Below are positions 34,912 through 45,564 of a stretch of DNA of 64,000 nucleotides, one piece after another. Where the stretch lies: assembly GCA_001051155.2 (NCBI GenBank), contig JYIP02000002.1, forward strand, positions 875,583 to 939,582, in the 5' to 3' direction. Under the pieces are notes generated by a model that saw only the letters and a program-made list of their open reading frames with translations, made no database searches and was not told the DNA's origin. Numbering within the stretch: the stretch's first letter is position 1; every line of letters begins with the position of its first letter. The translations under genes and the position numbers were made by a program. The DNA comes from Chrysoporthe austroafricana (taxonomy: Eukaryota; Ascomycota; Sordariomycetes; Diaporthales; Cryphonectriaceae).

Positions 34912-36309
34912 TCATGCCTTGTTATTCCATTTGAACCATAAATACGAGGCGGCCGCCCTGAAGAACGAGAACCAAGTTCCTCGCGTGAGTTCCGACACAA
35001 ACCTACCCAGGAGAGTGACACGCATAGCCTCACGACATGTCTCACGATCCCACTCCTCGACGGCCTTCTGTCCCTGCAGAACCTCTGCGAGCGTCAAGCA
35101 GTGCGCGGCCGCCTGGTCGGTCGCGCGCCCGATGTTCGGCCTGTAGGAGGCCAAAGCATCGCCGACGAGGACGACGTGGCCACCGAAGAAGCTCGCCTGG
35201 CTGCCTAGCGACTCGAACACCTTCGTAACGAATGGGGTGTGCGATCTTGTAACTATCTCGGCGAAGGGGGCAGCCATGCGCTGGACTAGGGCACTACGGC
35301 GCCTTTCCCACACGACCGGATTGACGAGGCCTTGCGGGACCGTCCGCTGAGACCTGCGCCCGTTGATGTCTGTGAAAATCGCCTCCTCCTCGGGCGAACC
35401 TTCAGCGAGACCTTGATAGAGGATCCAGTTGAGCCGCATCTCGCCTTCTTCAAAAGCGCCGTGATCGCTGGGAATGGCATAGCTACGAGATAGATCAGCC
35501 AGGCAGCCAGGCCATCAAGGGGACGTTGAGTCGGAGAATATCATCGCAGCATCGGGCTTGTACAGCGTACCAAAGTATGTACGACTTATTTCCTAACAAA
35601 TCGAAGGACATGTTATCGAGGAAATAGTCGGCTGTCTCTCTGGACACATCTTTGACAGCAATTGAGCCTCGCCACGCAAAGTAACCAGCATACTTCCTCG
35701 CTTCGGCTTGCGGAGCTTGAATCAGCTTTCGGATGGTCGAGTCGTGTCCGTCCGCACCAATGACGAGCTCGGAACTGATGGATTCTTCCTTACCCATCTC
35801 GTCCACATAATCAAGCTTGACCACGCCGTCCGCATAGTGCATGCTCGTCACCCGCTTGCCCGTCAAGTACCGAACCTGACCATCCCCGACTCTTGCAACC
35901 GGAGGATCTGGAAAAGCTTTGGAGGCATAGCCGTCGAAATTGGCCCGCAGAATACGATATAGGTACCCCCAATTAGTCCAGTATCTCGCCCCTCCGCCGC
36001 TGCTGTGGAAAATCTGGCACTTGCAAATGGACCAGCGCATGGCGTGGGACTTGAGCGACAGCCTAGCACCAGTGATGTCGTTTTGAAGCAGGAATCTGTT
36101 CACATTGTCGCTGATCTGGATCCCGGCGTTATGACTAGATCGTTCCTCGTTGACGTCCTGTTCGAGAATGATGACGTTGACGCCCTGACGTTTAAGGTGA
36201 AGACCATGGATGAGCCCACTTAGCGAGCCGCCGACCTAGGAATGTCATGAGCGATAGCTATGTCTTCAGAATAAGCTGAAAGACTGACGATGACGGCTGA
36301 GGTCAACAT
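34912..36309 (-). CDS. FAD-dependent monooxygenase (aromatic hydroxylase class), 418 aa, three exons
   Basis: Exons on the minus strand are 36309-36289, 36235-35571 and 35482-34912; phases close to 418 residues, normal for group A flavin monooxygenases. Exon 1 codes only MLTSAVI and is joined over a 53-nt intron to VGGSLSGLIHGL, the Rossmann dinucleotide-binding turn (GGSLSG in place of GxGxxG), followed by the strand ending ILEQ. The DG motif appears as VIGADGHDSTIRKL, and the second FAD motif as VVLVGDALASYRPN. YAGYFAWRG and LCYAIPSDHG resemble the 2,6-dihydroxypyridine 3-monooxygenase/salicylate hydroxylase branch. Such enzymes use NAD(P)H and O2 to hydroxylate aromatic or heteroaromatic rings. 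It sits 660 bp upstream of the UstYa-like gene on the same strand, which hints at a joint oxidative role. A purely catabolic role is equally possible. Confidence 0.88.
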
Positions 36310-37614
36310 TTTCTTGTTTCCCAACTGTGAGATTTGTAAACTTTGAGGCTCGAGGCGTGTGACACCAGAAGGAGACCCGCAACGCTGAGCACTTCACAGC
36401 GTGGGCCTTTGGCGTTTAGGTGTGGAATCCTGATGTGGGTCTTCTTAATCTCCCAATTCGTCGCTGTGTATACTCGACCCCAAGGGTAGTTGATATGAGC
36501 CTATATCAGGAAGTAAAATCTGGAGTTTCTGCCTGTTTGGGGTCTGTTAAATAGTCACTTCTCTGTTGAGACCCGTAGAACTGAATCGAAAAAAGCACAA
36601 AAGCAGCCGTGGAAGAGAAAAGAACAAACACATATATATGTGGACTATTATTACCAGTGGTCTGATGTGAGACGTTTGTTGGGCCTGCAGCAGGTTCTTG
36701 GGCTAACCTATCGCGGCATAGGTGTGTGTCCCTAGCTTGCGACGTTAGCTGCAAGATGCAGTAGGGGTGATTTTGGCTATGCATCGAATGAACATATGAA
36801 TATGAGCACAAAATATGGACAGAACTTTCACACAAACTAGACACAATTTGGCCCTCACGAGAAGCGGAGGCGGGACAAACAGGGCGATCCATGGAGTGCC
36901 TTGCAGATAGGCATCCGATACGGACTAATGCTGCTCGGGCCGTTAGGGTCGCCCACCGTATGGTCAATACATAATGTAACGGCTGTATGGACTCGGAAAC
37001 CCTATAAATGCGGTCGAGACCACCACAAGGCGCGATTTCTCTCTCGATCAACGGGAGAATATGTAGACGCGACGAAGATCCGACTTGCAATTTTAGATCT
37101 GAGTGTAATTCTGTTATCTCCTCGCCTGGATTTCGCAGATGAGCAGAGATACTCCTGAACTTGATATTCATCGTCGGGTGGGCCAACGGATGAAGTACTT
37201 AGTAGAAGCAAGTGCTGTCCCACGTTTGCGAACGACAAGAATGCCATAGAATCTGGCTGTATCAGACTCTCCCTCATCTCCTCTGATATACGCCGTCTTC
37301 GGTCCACGAGGTCGTCCTCGAGGCCAGAGCCGCGGAAAGCGTTCCATCTTCAAAGATCCCTACCATAGTTGCGCAGCCGTGGAAATGGCGCTGGGTTAGG
37401 GTTTTCCCATTCTGTTATGTAATCTTTACGGCCTTGAACCAAACGTCGCTCCGTACTCGTCCTCAAAATTTCGCTGTACAAAGCATCACAGCATGACCAT
37501 AAAAGAAACCAGCCATTGCGCCCCTGCGATGGCGCAGCAGGATGTCCTGACCTTCTCCTGACGCACACCCGATCCCCTGCGAGCCTCTCCACCGGTAACA
37601 CATCCGCGCCCGCC
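36310..37614. promoter_or_regulatory. divergent promoter region between FAD monooxygenase and PAN6
   Basis: 1.3 kb between divergent genes. A TATAAAT at 37,003-37,009 points toward the PAN6 side but is about 600 bp from its ATG. The 226-codon frame on the minus strand (36,506-37,186) has no recognisable family and no splice support, so I treat it as non-coding. Confidence 0.45.
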
Positions 37615-38931
37615 ATGTTTGCCCGTGCAATTCGACCCATCGCGCGCTCGCGTGCCGCCTCCCAGGGTGTCTCCCGCACCACATTGCCCGGCACGCTCGT
37701 CGTGCGCCCGGCCTCGATAGCCTCGGCGCCGACTCCGCTGGCATGTGCTAGGCGCCTGCAGAGCGGCACCGCCGCAGGCTCCTCGCCCTCGACCACGCGC
37801 AAGCCCGCCATCTCTCACCAGCGCGTCCTCACCATCTTTCAGGATACCCCACCGCGCGCTGAGGCCGAGTACATTCCCAACACGCCCATCCGCGTCCTGC
37901 GCACCGTCTCCGACGTCCGCCAGTGGACGTCAGATGTGTGCGGCAACCCGTCTTCCTCCTCCCCTGACGACCAGGGCGTCGCGCTCATCCCGACCATGGG
38001 CGCTCTCCACGCGGGCCACACGAACCTGATCCGCCAGGCCGCCGAGTGTGGGCACGACAAGATTGTCGTCAGCATATACGTGAACCCGGCGCAGTTCGGG
38101 CTGAGCGAGGACCTAGACAGCTACCCCAAGACGTGGGAGGGCGACTGCTCCGTCCTGTCCGGGCTGTACCCCGAGCTCCAGGGCGTCCTGGGCGGGGGCG
38201 GCGGCGGACGGGCCTTGCAGATGGCGGTCTTCGCGCCCACGACGGGCGAGATGTACCCCTCCGGCTTCCCCGGCCAGGAGCCCGACTCTAGGGGTAGTTT
38301 CGTGACCATCACGCCCGTCGGCGAGCTGCTCGAGGGCAAGACCCGCCCGACCTTCTTCCGTGGCGTCGCCACCGTGTGCATGAAGCTGTTCAACATCGTG
38401 CTGCCGTCGCGGGTCTTCTTCGGGCAGAAGGACGTCCAGCAGACGGTAGTGATACGCAAGATGGTGCGCGACTTCCGCCTACCGATCGATGTCGCCGTGA
38501 TCCCCACGACGAGGGAGGAGGGTGACGGCCTGGCGCTCAGCAGCCGCAACGTCTACCTCGGCACGAGGAGGCGGAAGGCCGCGCCCGTCCTGATCAGCGC
38601 GCTCAGGGCCGCGGAGGCCGCGTACATGGCCGGGGCCCTCGAGGCGGGCGAGATCGTGCCTGCGGCGCTGAAGGTGATCCTAGACGTCATGGACCAGCAG
38701 ATGCGGCTCTCTCCCAGGGAAGGGGTCATGTTCGAGCTGGATTACATCTCCCTGTCCGATCCGGACACCATGCAGGAGCTTGAGGAGGTCGACCCGGCCA
38801 GGGGAGCCATCCTGAGCGGGGCGATCAAGATGCTGCCCTTGTATGAAGCGCAGGAGGGCGAGGATCTGGGACACAATGGCGGTCCGCCCGTGAGGTTGAT
38901 AGACAACATTATCTTACCCCCGAAGATATGA
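37615..38931 (+). CDS. PAN6: pantothenate synthetase (pantoate--beta-alanine ligase), 438 aa
   Basis: Catalyses ATP-dependent condensation of (R)-pantoate and beta-alanine to pantothenate, the precursor of CoA. Single exon. I start at the ATG of MFARAIRPIARSR (37,615, context CGCCATG); the first ~70 residues are Arg/Ser/Ala-rich without acids, like a mitochondrial presequence, and longer than in bacterial PanC. Active-site motifs of the cytidylyltransferase-like fold are intact: PTMGALHAGHTNLI with the HxGH element (about residue 132), YVNPAQF, RGVATVCMKLF, FGQKDVQQ, and GLALSSRN for the KMSKS-equivalent loop (about 304-311). A Gly-rich insertion (GGGGGGRA) sits near residue 200. The gene is markedly GC-rich at third positions, as are its neighbours up to 43 kb. 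It is convergent with the acyltransferase gene. Confidence 0.95.
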   Translation: MFARAIRPIARSRAASQGVSRTTLPGTLVVRPASIASAPTPLACARRLQSGTAAGSSPSTTRKPAISHQRVLTIFQDTPPRAEAEYIPNTPIRVLRTVSDVRQWTSDVCGNPSSSSPDDQGVALIPTMGALHAGHTNLIRQAAECGHDKIVVSIYVNPAQFGLSEDLDSYPKTWEGDCSVLSGLYPELQGVLGGGGGGRALQMAVFAPTTGEMYPSGFPGQEPDSRGSFVTITPVGELLEGKTRPTFFRGVATVCMKLFNIVLPSRVFFGQKDVQQTVVIRKMVRDFRLPIDVAVIPTTREEGDGLALSSRNVYLGTRRRKAAPVLISALRAAEAAYMAGALEAGEIVPAALKVILDVMDQQMRLSPREGVMFELDYISLSDPDTMQELEEVDPARGAILSGAIKMLPLYEAQEGEDLGHNGGPPVRLIDNIILPPKI

Positions 38932-39259
38932 GCCGGTAGGGAAGATGTTGGAAAGCCTGACATATAGAGGAATTCATAGAGAGGGAGGTTGGAACACGAT
39001 CAAGTAGACGTCCCTGCGCCATGACTGCGTGGACTTTCGAAGCATGTACCGCAATTATACCCAAGGACATTTGATGTCTCTGTTGTGCCGAGTCTTGTAT
39101 AGTGGTATTCCGTGCCTGCAAGCGGTAGAACTTCATCCACAGACCTCGTCGTCAGCAGAACACATTGAAATGGTCGCTCGCTCGCACGACACATGTGCTT
39201 AGATGGTCTTTTCTCGAAGCATATTACACGTATTTAATGATGATCGTCTTATCAACACA
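38932..39259. other. convergent intergenic interval
   Basis: 328 bp holding the 3' ends of PAN6 (+) and the acyltransferase gene (-). No other feature seen. Confidence 0.5.
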
Positions 39260-41912
39260 TCACAACTTTGCCCTCTTCTCCAGACTCCGCCTCCTCTTCC
39301 CCTCCCTGACGCTTCTCTTCAGCGCCATCGCGTCCTCACTGCTGAGTGTCGCATAGCCCGCGACCTCGGCCGCCTTGCCCTTGCCCTTGCCCTTGCCCTC
39401 CCCGCTGATGGCCTGCTCGAACAGCCTCCTGCCTAGCACATCCGTCAGCCTCACGACACGCGTGCTTACCGTTGCGCCGTTCCGCCGGTTCTTGCCTTCA
39501 CGGCGGCTGCTCGCGATCTTCTCCGTGAAGAGCCACAGTCTGCTCCCTAGAGCGTCAAGACTGCCCGTCTGCGGGTCGCGTGGCGGCTGCCACTCCGGGG
39601 ACAAGCGCAGGCGTGGAGGCACCTTGGCGTCCTTGGACCTGACGACGTCGATGATACCCTCTTCCTCAAAACGCTGGTACGAATTCTTGAGTGTCTCTTT
39701 ATTGACAGCTTCGAAGTAGGAAAGGTCCCCCTGGTGGTAGAGGGTCTTGCCAAGCTATGCGATCAGGTCAGAGGGTTTGAAGTCTTCAAATGATCTTTTT
39801 TTTGGGGGGGGGGGGTCCAAGAGGGACGGGAATGGCGAGCGCACTTACCAGTTGTGCACTGTTGTGAGCCTTCGACACCTCGATCCAAACCTCCGTCTGC
39901 AACCCAGGCGGCGGCGTCAGGCCCATCAGCGAAACAGCTGCCAGCCAGCTGGATTCTATAAAAGGCCATATCAAGAAGCAGTAAAAGTCGTAGTTCTCTC
40001 GGCCGACTTGTCTCTCTCGATCGGACAGTCCAATGGTCGTAATGTCACCGTTCTCATCTCTCGCGAGCGTGATCACCTTATCTGCCTCCAGGCCTGCGAG
40101 TGTCCTGTTCAGGTTCACTGCTAGCCCCTCGCCAGAGAAGATGAACTCCCCTCTAAATAACGAGGATAGGAATAACACTTGATCTCTCAGATCCCCGATC
40201 GAGATATCCTGGATTGCAGGTCCGCCGCCCTGTTTCACGCGCGTGTACATACCAGCACTGACCAGCGCCTCGCTGATGAACAAGTGAATGGTCATGTTCC
40301 TGTAGAAGGAGAGCTGAAAGCGGTCGACAGCGTAGTACGTCGGCTCTGCGAGCCCCTCGACAACGCCTACCAGGTCCTTACCGAGCACTTCTAGTCCGCG
40401 CTCGATAACCACTGACAACGGCGCATTACCGAAGTGCGCGACCCGCCCGCCTTTCGCCCGCACCCGCTCGATGAGCCACTCCACGCGGCGGATCAGCTCA
40501 GCCTTCCCAACGCCGCGCCCGCGGAGCGTAAGAAGGACGGTTCCTATGAGCGCGGTCGGCATGACTACTGAGACATCGTTAATGTCAGCCAGAACCTTGT
40601 AGCCCAACGTGCGGAGGAGCTTCTGCCGGAGGACGGGATCCATCTCGCCGCCCGTGTCAGGCTTGTGCGCAGGGGACCGGCCGAGGCGGGTCAGCTGTTC
40701 GTTGATGAAGCCGCGCAGGCTCCATGGCTCGTGGAAGCGGACGTCAACCCTGCCCAGCCGGAGGGAGAGGACGGAGGAGCCACCGGAGAGGAAGTCGGCG
40801 AGGTTTTCTCTCTTCTTCGGCACGCCGAGGAGTTCGGTGACATAACCTTCCGTCTCGATGACCTTGTCGTATTGTGTGCTCACCGGACATATAATGGTGT
40901 CTTCGACGCGACCGGATAGGAGACTGTCGATGATGAATCCCAGAATTCCAAACTTCGGTGACAATAGCTTGCCTGTACGTGACCTTCCGCCCTCGATGAA
41001 ACATTCAAAGTTGAAACCTCCTTGTAACAATGTGTCGATATACGTCTGTACCAGTGTCGTATAGAGCGCATCATCGCCAAACGCCCTCCGGATGTAGAAG
41101 GCACCCGCATGCTGTAGGAAGCTCCCTACGAGCGGAAAGTTCAGGTTGTCGCCCGCTACAACTACCGGAAGCGCGATTCCCAAACGATAACATATCAGCT
41201 GCATAGAGACATAGTCAACGTGGGACCGGTGGCAAGGCAGAAACACGATGCTCTGCTTCTTGGCGGCAGCCTGCTCGGCAACCTTCCGCAACCTCAGTAC
41301 CTCCTCACTGGAGACGTGTATGCCCTGGTGGTAGGCTCTCGTCAGGAGCTGGGTCGTAAGGTAGTATGCGCCCCTGATGAAGGTCTTGCTCTCGAACTTG
41401 CAGATCATCTGGTCGGTCCACTTCTCGGCTATCTCCCTGAGCCCCTGCTCGAGGGCATTCCGGCGCTGCGCCCTCCGCATGACATAGTCTTTGCCGTGCC
41501 GACTCTTATTCTTATCCCCGAGCATTCCCTGGGCCTCCTCCACAGCAAGCCGCCGTTCGGCCAGCCGCGCGATGCGCTCATTCAGGAGAGGCGCCGACAA
41601 GACCGCGCCCGTCATATTCTCGGTGAAGCCCGGGTAGAAAATGGGCTGGCCGATAACATCGTCATAGGCGCGCCACCCGGTTCCGGAGACGTAGAGAGAG
41701 ACTTCGCGCAGGAACTGCAGGGGCTCGGAGCGGAAGTGCGCGGTGTGTTTCATCAGGGCCTCTTCCTCCTGCGCTGCTGCCGGGGCCGCCGCGGAAGAGA
41801 CTGCGGAGGCGGGTGGCTCGATGTAGCCGGAGGGATGGAGGGTGATCTGGTCGCCGAGGATCTTCAAGTCGGGCGCCGAGTCCCGGCTTGCGCCATCGTC
41901 GCCGTTCGCCAT
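39260..41912 (-). CDS. PlsB-type glycerol-3-phosphate/DHAP acyltransferase, 852 aa, two exons
   Basis: Exon 1 is 41912-39849, exon 2 is 39754-39260; the 94-nt intron (GTAAGT donor, CATAG acceptor) carries a T8G12 run on the plus strand. The protein belongs to the PlsB/GNPAT acyltransferase family, which acylates glycerol-3-phosphate or dihydroxyacetone phosphate at the first step of glycerolipid or ether-lipid synthesis. Motif I is CHRSHVDYVS (HxxxxD, about residues 227-232); later motifs are GDNLNFPLVG, AGAFYIRRAFG and FIEGGRSRTGK (about 303-313). These order and spacings are typical of PlsB rather than of the yeast Gat1/Gat2 type. The C-terminus ends in a Gly-Lys repeat (GKGKGKGK) and a Lys/Arg-rich tail. 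The N-terminus is Ala/Ser-rich without a membrane helix. Which of the two acceptors is used cannot be told. It shares a 583-bp divergent promoter with POP4. Confidence 0.9.
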
Positions 41913-42495
41913 GGTGGGAAGGTTGGTTGGTGTCGAGTGGGAAGAAGGAGGGTATCGTCACGTTCGCTCCCGGTGCTATTCGGTCTGGGAACTGGCTACA
42001 GGACAAACATGACCTGGAGCGGTGCTCGCTCTGCAGACATCAGGCCATGCCAGGGGGGAGATCACAGCATTGAGAGCCTGCCTGTCCTGTAGCGCTCTCT
42101 ACCTAGCAGGCAGGGTGTCAGGTCGAGGTGTTGGGCATGGTAAAAGGGCAGACTCGGCAGGTCACATTGGCTTGCCGGGCAGTGTCGTGTCTCCACTTCA
42201 CCACCTTTTTGCCTGGGCTCTGCCGAGCAACTACAGTTGGGAAGGAATAGCATGTGAAGCCTGCATAATGGCGCTAACCTGAACCACGCTTCCCCAGACT
42301 TTGGAGGGGTGGCACACCCCTGGCTCTGCAGGCAGGCAGGCAGGCGGCAGGCGGACGGGCCCTTGCAGTTCAGCTTAGGGCCCTAAATTTGAATGTCGAG
42401 TCCCGTCTCCCAAGTTCGACTTCACCTCTCGCCCACCTCACCACCACCAACATCTGTTCGCCGAGTCACAGTAAACAAAGGGCTATGAAGCCAAG
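41913..42495. promoter_or_regulatory. bidirectional promoter, acyltransferase / POP4
   Basis: 583 bp between two head-to-head genes. It holds a GGCA/GGCAGGCGG microsatellite-like tract at about 42,327-42,352. A long plus-strand frame running from inside the acyltransferase gene to 42,092 is an antisense shadow. Confidence 0.5.
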
Positions 42496-43203
42496 ATGGC
42501 ATCCAGGGAGCCTTCTACCACCCAGGCGCTCCTCGCCCGCGCCCACTCCCCGACCTCCGCCGAGCGCATCTACAACGAAAAGATCCAGCACCGCGCCATC
42601 TTTCTACGCCCGACTTCCCCGCCTCCGCAGGTCACAGCGAGACAGGCCCGCCGCAAGGAACGCGAACGCAAGAATAAGGAGCGCAAGAAAGCCCTCAAGC
42701 CAAAGCCGCTGTCCGCGAAGCAGCGGCGGAAGCTCGGCCTGTACGACGTTCCCCGCGATGGCCAGAAGTACGCCACGTTCGTGCCGCTGCACGACCTCTG
42801 GCTGGGCTACGTGAGAGAAATCCTGGGCGGCGAGGTGTATACCGGCGGCCAGGGGGCGGCGGCGAAACTGAGCGCGGCCGATTTTCACGGTGCCCAGGTC
42901 GAGGTTGTCAGGAGTGGGTGTGTTGGGCGGGTTGGGATCAAGGGGATCGTGATCAAAGACACGCGGTTCGTCTTCGAGGTGATCACACCCAAGAACAAGA
43001 TCAAGATCGTGCCGAAGGAAGGGACCATGTTCAAGGTCGAGGTGCCTCCACCGCCTACGCCCAAAGCCATCGAGGATGGGGGCAGTGAGGCTCCGACTCC
43101 GGCGAAGAACCTGGTCTTCGAGATCCTTGGTGACCAATTTACTGTCCGAGCAGCGGATAGGGCAAACAGGAAGTTCAAACTGCACTTCTTCAAGAATATA
43201 TGA
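42496..43203 (+). CDS. POP4: RNase P/RNase MRP subunit Pop4 (Rpp29), 235 aa
   Basis: Protein subunit shared by nuclear RNase P (tRNA 5' processing) and RNase MRP (pre-rRNA cleavage). Single exon. The N-terminal third is a Lys/Arg-rich helix (ARQARRKERERKNKER, KPLSAKQRRKLGLYDV) as in eukaryotic Pop4. The C-terminal two thirds are the Rpp29/UPF0086 Sm-like barrel: LHDLWLGYVREIL, DFHGAQVEVVRSGCVGRVGI, KGIVIKDTRFVFEVIT, KIKIVPKEGTMF. The barrel ends with the usual ILGDQFTVRAADRANRKFK. A Pro/Gly/Glu-rich loop near residues 176-195 separates the last strands. Length agrees with the family. The start ATG (AAGATGGCATC) lies eight codons after an earlier ATG in another frame. Confidence is high. Confidence 0.95.
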   Translation: MASREPSTTQALLARAHSPTSAERIYNEKIQHRAIFLRPTSPPPQVTARQARRKERERKNKERKKALKPKPLSAKQRRKLGLYDVPRDGQKYATFVPLHDLWLGYVREILGGEVYTGGQGAAAKLSAADFHGAQVEVVRSGCVGRVGIKGIVIKDTRFVFEVITPKNKIKIVPKEGTMFKVEVPPPPTPKAIEDGGSEAPTPAKNLVFEILGDQFTVRAADRANRKFKLHFFKNI

Positions 43204-43628
43204 GGATCTCACACCACACGATGAAAGCCGACACTGTGGACTACCACGGCAAGATGGTCTGATGAATTGATGAGGATACGAAGATCAGCAAGCTCGAGGC
43301 CACGGTGTGTACATCTGTCATTCAATCTTGGTGTGTGCGCTTGAATGCTAACATGTAATTAACCCATCAAGAGCATTAGTTGTCCTGCATTCGATGACGC
43401 CCTCTGGGATGGGTGGTGTTATGCACTCCTTGGAGCAGGCTTTTGTGGATCTATTTTGCCCAGTCGTATCGTGGATGCTATTTGCTAGCTGATGGCCTTG
43501 TTGTTGAAAACTTGGCATCGGCCTTTTTCTGTCAAAAGAGAATGTATTCCCCATGGGCTAGAGTCGTGTTGGTCGACCCATGAGCCCCTGCCATGCCAGT
43601 CAAAGAGCAAGGGATAATCTTCACTTGG
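43204..43628. other. convergent intergenic interval
   Basis: 425 bp between POP4 (+) and the DHH gene (-); it holds both 3' ends. Nothing else seen. Confidence 0.5.
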
Positions 43629-45168
43629 TTATGGCCCTTTACCGAAGTAGTTCGTGATTGTATTTCCCGGCGTGGGATTCTTCTTCGTCGGCGTTGAGCC
43701 CTCAGGCTTCTTTCCGACCTCCATGATATCCAGCAACTCCTCGAATTCCTTCACGGGAACAACGCCGCCGCTGGCCTCTTTATGGCCACGGGCGAACGAC
43801 TCTCCAAGCCTAGCTCGCAAGGTCTCGTCTAGTGCTTTCGCCGCGATACCACGGAGGATCTCGATGATATTGACGGGAGGGTTCCTTGCTCTGGCCGTCC
43901 GCGGTATGCGACATGAGAAGTTCACCAGGCCCGGTAGATATCCTTCATTGGCAACCATAATGACTTCCAGCTTCGCCGACTGAAGATGTCCAGCCCACCT
44001 CGTAGCAATCACGGGATGCACCTGCGCTTTTGAGTTGATCCTGAACACGGCAATCTTGGCGTCTGAGCTGAACTTTGGAGCCGTGTGGGTGCAGCGCTCG
44101 ACCTCGGCATTGACTTCAGCCCTTGCCGCCAGAAGCTCTCTGTTTCTGAGAAGATCCGATGGTGACTCGGCCGCCGTCAATGCAGTCCACGCTGCAGGCA
44201 CATTGAACATCGCTGTCCGTCTCGGCGCATTGATCAGCGACACTGCATCATTCAGTGCTTTCTTGGTATACTTCTTGAAAGTTTCCTTCATATCCGGAAA
44301 TGGCGGTTCCCACTTCAGTGTGTTTCCAAGGTCTCCGTGCGTGCCCATGATGCAAAGCCAATCGCAGTGGCTCCGGACCTCGTCATGAAGGTCTCGACAG
44401 ATGAGATACGTCAGCAATGAACTGGTCGCCACCGGTGGACTGTTACACGCGGTGACATGTCGCGAGCCCTCGGGAAATTCGTCCTCGAGAGCATGGTGGT
44501 GATCTATGACCAGTGCTTGATGTGGGTTGTCTATTACAGCTGGGGACTTCCTAGAGCCTTGGTCCAGCACGAAGATGTAGGCCGGGTCGTGGGCCCCCAT
44601 GGCGGCTCGTTCTGGCTCATCATGCACACTGTTGCCCTTCTGCAGCAGATGCGCAACAATGAGTTTGGCATCAAGCCCGAGGAGTACCAACGTCTTTTGC
44701 AGGATAGCCCCTGACGTCAGGCCATCCGCATCTTTGTCGGGAACAATCAGTGTCTTCTTGCCAGCGGAGACACTACACAGGTCAGAAGGGATATACAACG
44801 GCTAGATATGAATATCTCCACCACACTCACCACTCTCGTATAAAATCCCGGGCCGTGTCTATTTGATCTTGAGGTGCTGGCCATATGATCTCCCCAGAGT
44901 CTGTCCTGAGTGACGGGGTGGCATGATACTCTGGCAACTCGACCCGCCGCTTCTTGGACTTCGGCTCGCCCGCTGCTGTTGTGGCAGTCCTCCTCATGAC
45001 GGCCGTTGGTCCCTGGCCGAGGCTCGTTACAGGACCGAACGGAGATTGGTTCACGCGCAGCCTGGTCTGGACGGAACCTGTGGTGTTTGATGCCAGGTTG
45101 AACCCTTTCGTCAGATAGCAGCGTGTGCCCTTTAAGATAATACGTGGCGTCTTGGAGGTTGCTCTCAT
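43629..45168 (-). CDS. RecJ-like DHH/DHHA1 phosphoesterase, 493 aa, two exons
   Basis: Exon 1 is 45168-44831, exon 2 is 44772-43629, joined over a 58-nt intron; phases close to 493 residues. Metal-binding motifs of the DHH superfamily are in order: DKDADGLTSGAIL (about 125-137), FVLDQGS (Asp183), VIDHHHALEDEFP (DHH at 193-195) and GTHGDLGN. The C-terminal part carries a DHHA1-like nucleic-acid-binding region ending in a glycine-containing motif (RLGESFARGHKEASGG). The nearest described relatives are bacterial/archaeal single-strand exonucleases RecJ and GAN; the fungal protein's role is not established. A basic cluster KSKKRR at about residue 70 could be a nuclear signal. The start could instead be the internal Met of MRRTATTAAGEP. 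The last residues, NTITNYFGKGP, resemble a degenerate PCNA-interacting (PIP) box. Confidence 0.85.
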
Positions 45169-45564
45169 GGTGTGGTCGCAAACCCTCGTACAAATCGAGG
45201 ATTTCTTTGCAAGTATCTCTCTGTATTGTAGATACGTTTTCGTAGATGATATAGAGTGATGACGTCGGTGGCTCAGAAGCCCTAAACGCTTCGCCTCAGC
45301 TTCCTGTAGGGCTGACGCCGAGGGACGTTGCCGCTAAGGACAGCATATTAGCGTGAGAACGAGCTGCTGAAACCGCCACAAAAATCAGTAGGGCATCACA
45401 AGATCTCTGTACGTTGCGCTACTAGTCAAACATTTTGTGTAACACACCCAAGATTATGAATTTCTAGGAAAGGTGAGTGCAGATGGTAGATTTTCTTAAA
45501 GTTCATTATGCCTCTAAGCAACCCAAACATTCCGATCTCAATGGGCCTCTTCCCATCTGCGTGC
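45169..45564. other. intergenic, tandem
   Basis: About 400 bp between the 5' end of the DHH gene and the 3' end of the Cys-rich gene, both on the minus strand. No feature recognised. Confidence 0.5.

Noticed and set aside
36506..37186. 226-codon minus-strand frame between the FAD monooxygenase and PAN6
   Set aside because: No family resemblance; it lies in a divergent promoter interval and overlaps frames on the other strand.
39400..39480. A GTAAGC...CTGAC...TAG stretch inside exon 2 of the acyltransferase that looks like a 37-nt intron
   Set aside because: Too short for a fungal intron and its removal breaks the frame; reading through gives coherent sequence to the stop.
41220..42092. 290-codon plus-strand frame antisense to the acyltransferase gene
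   Set aside because: It is the complement of GC-rich codons of a clearly conserved gene; the translation has no family character.
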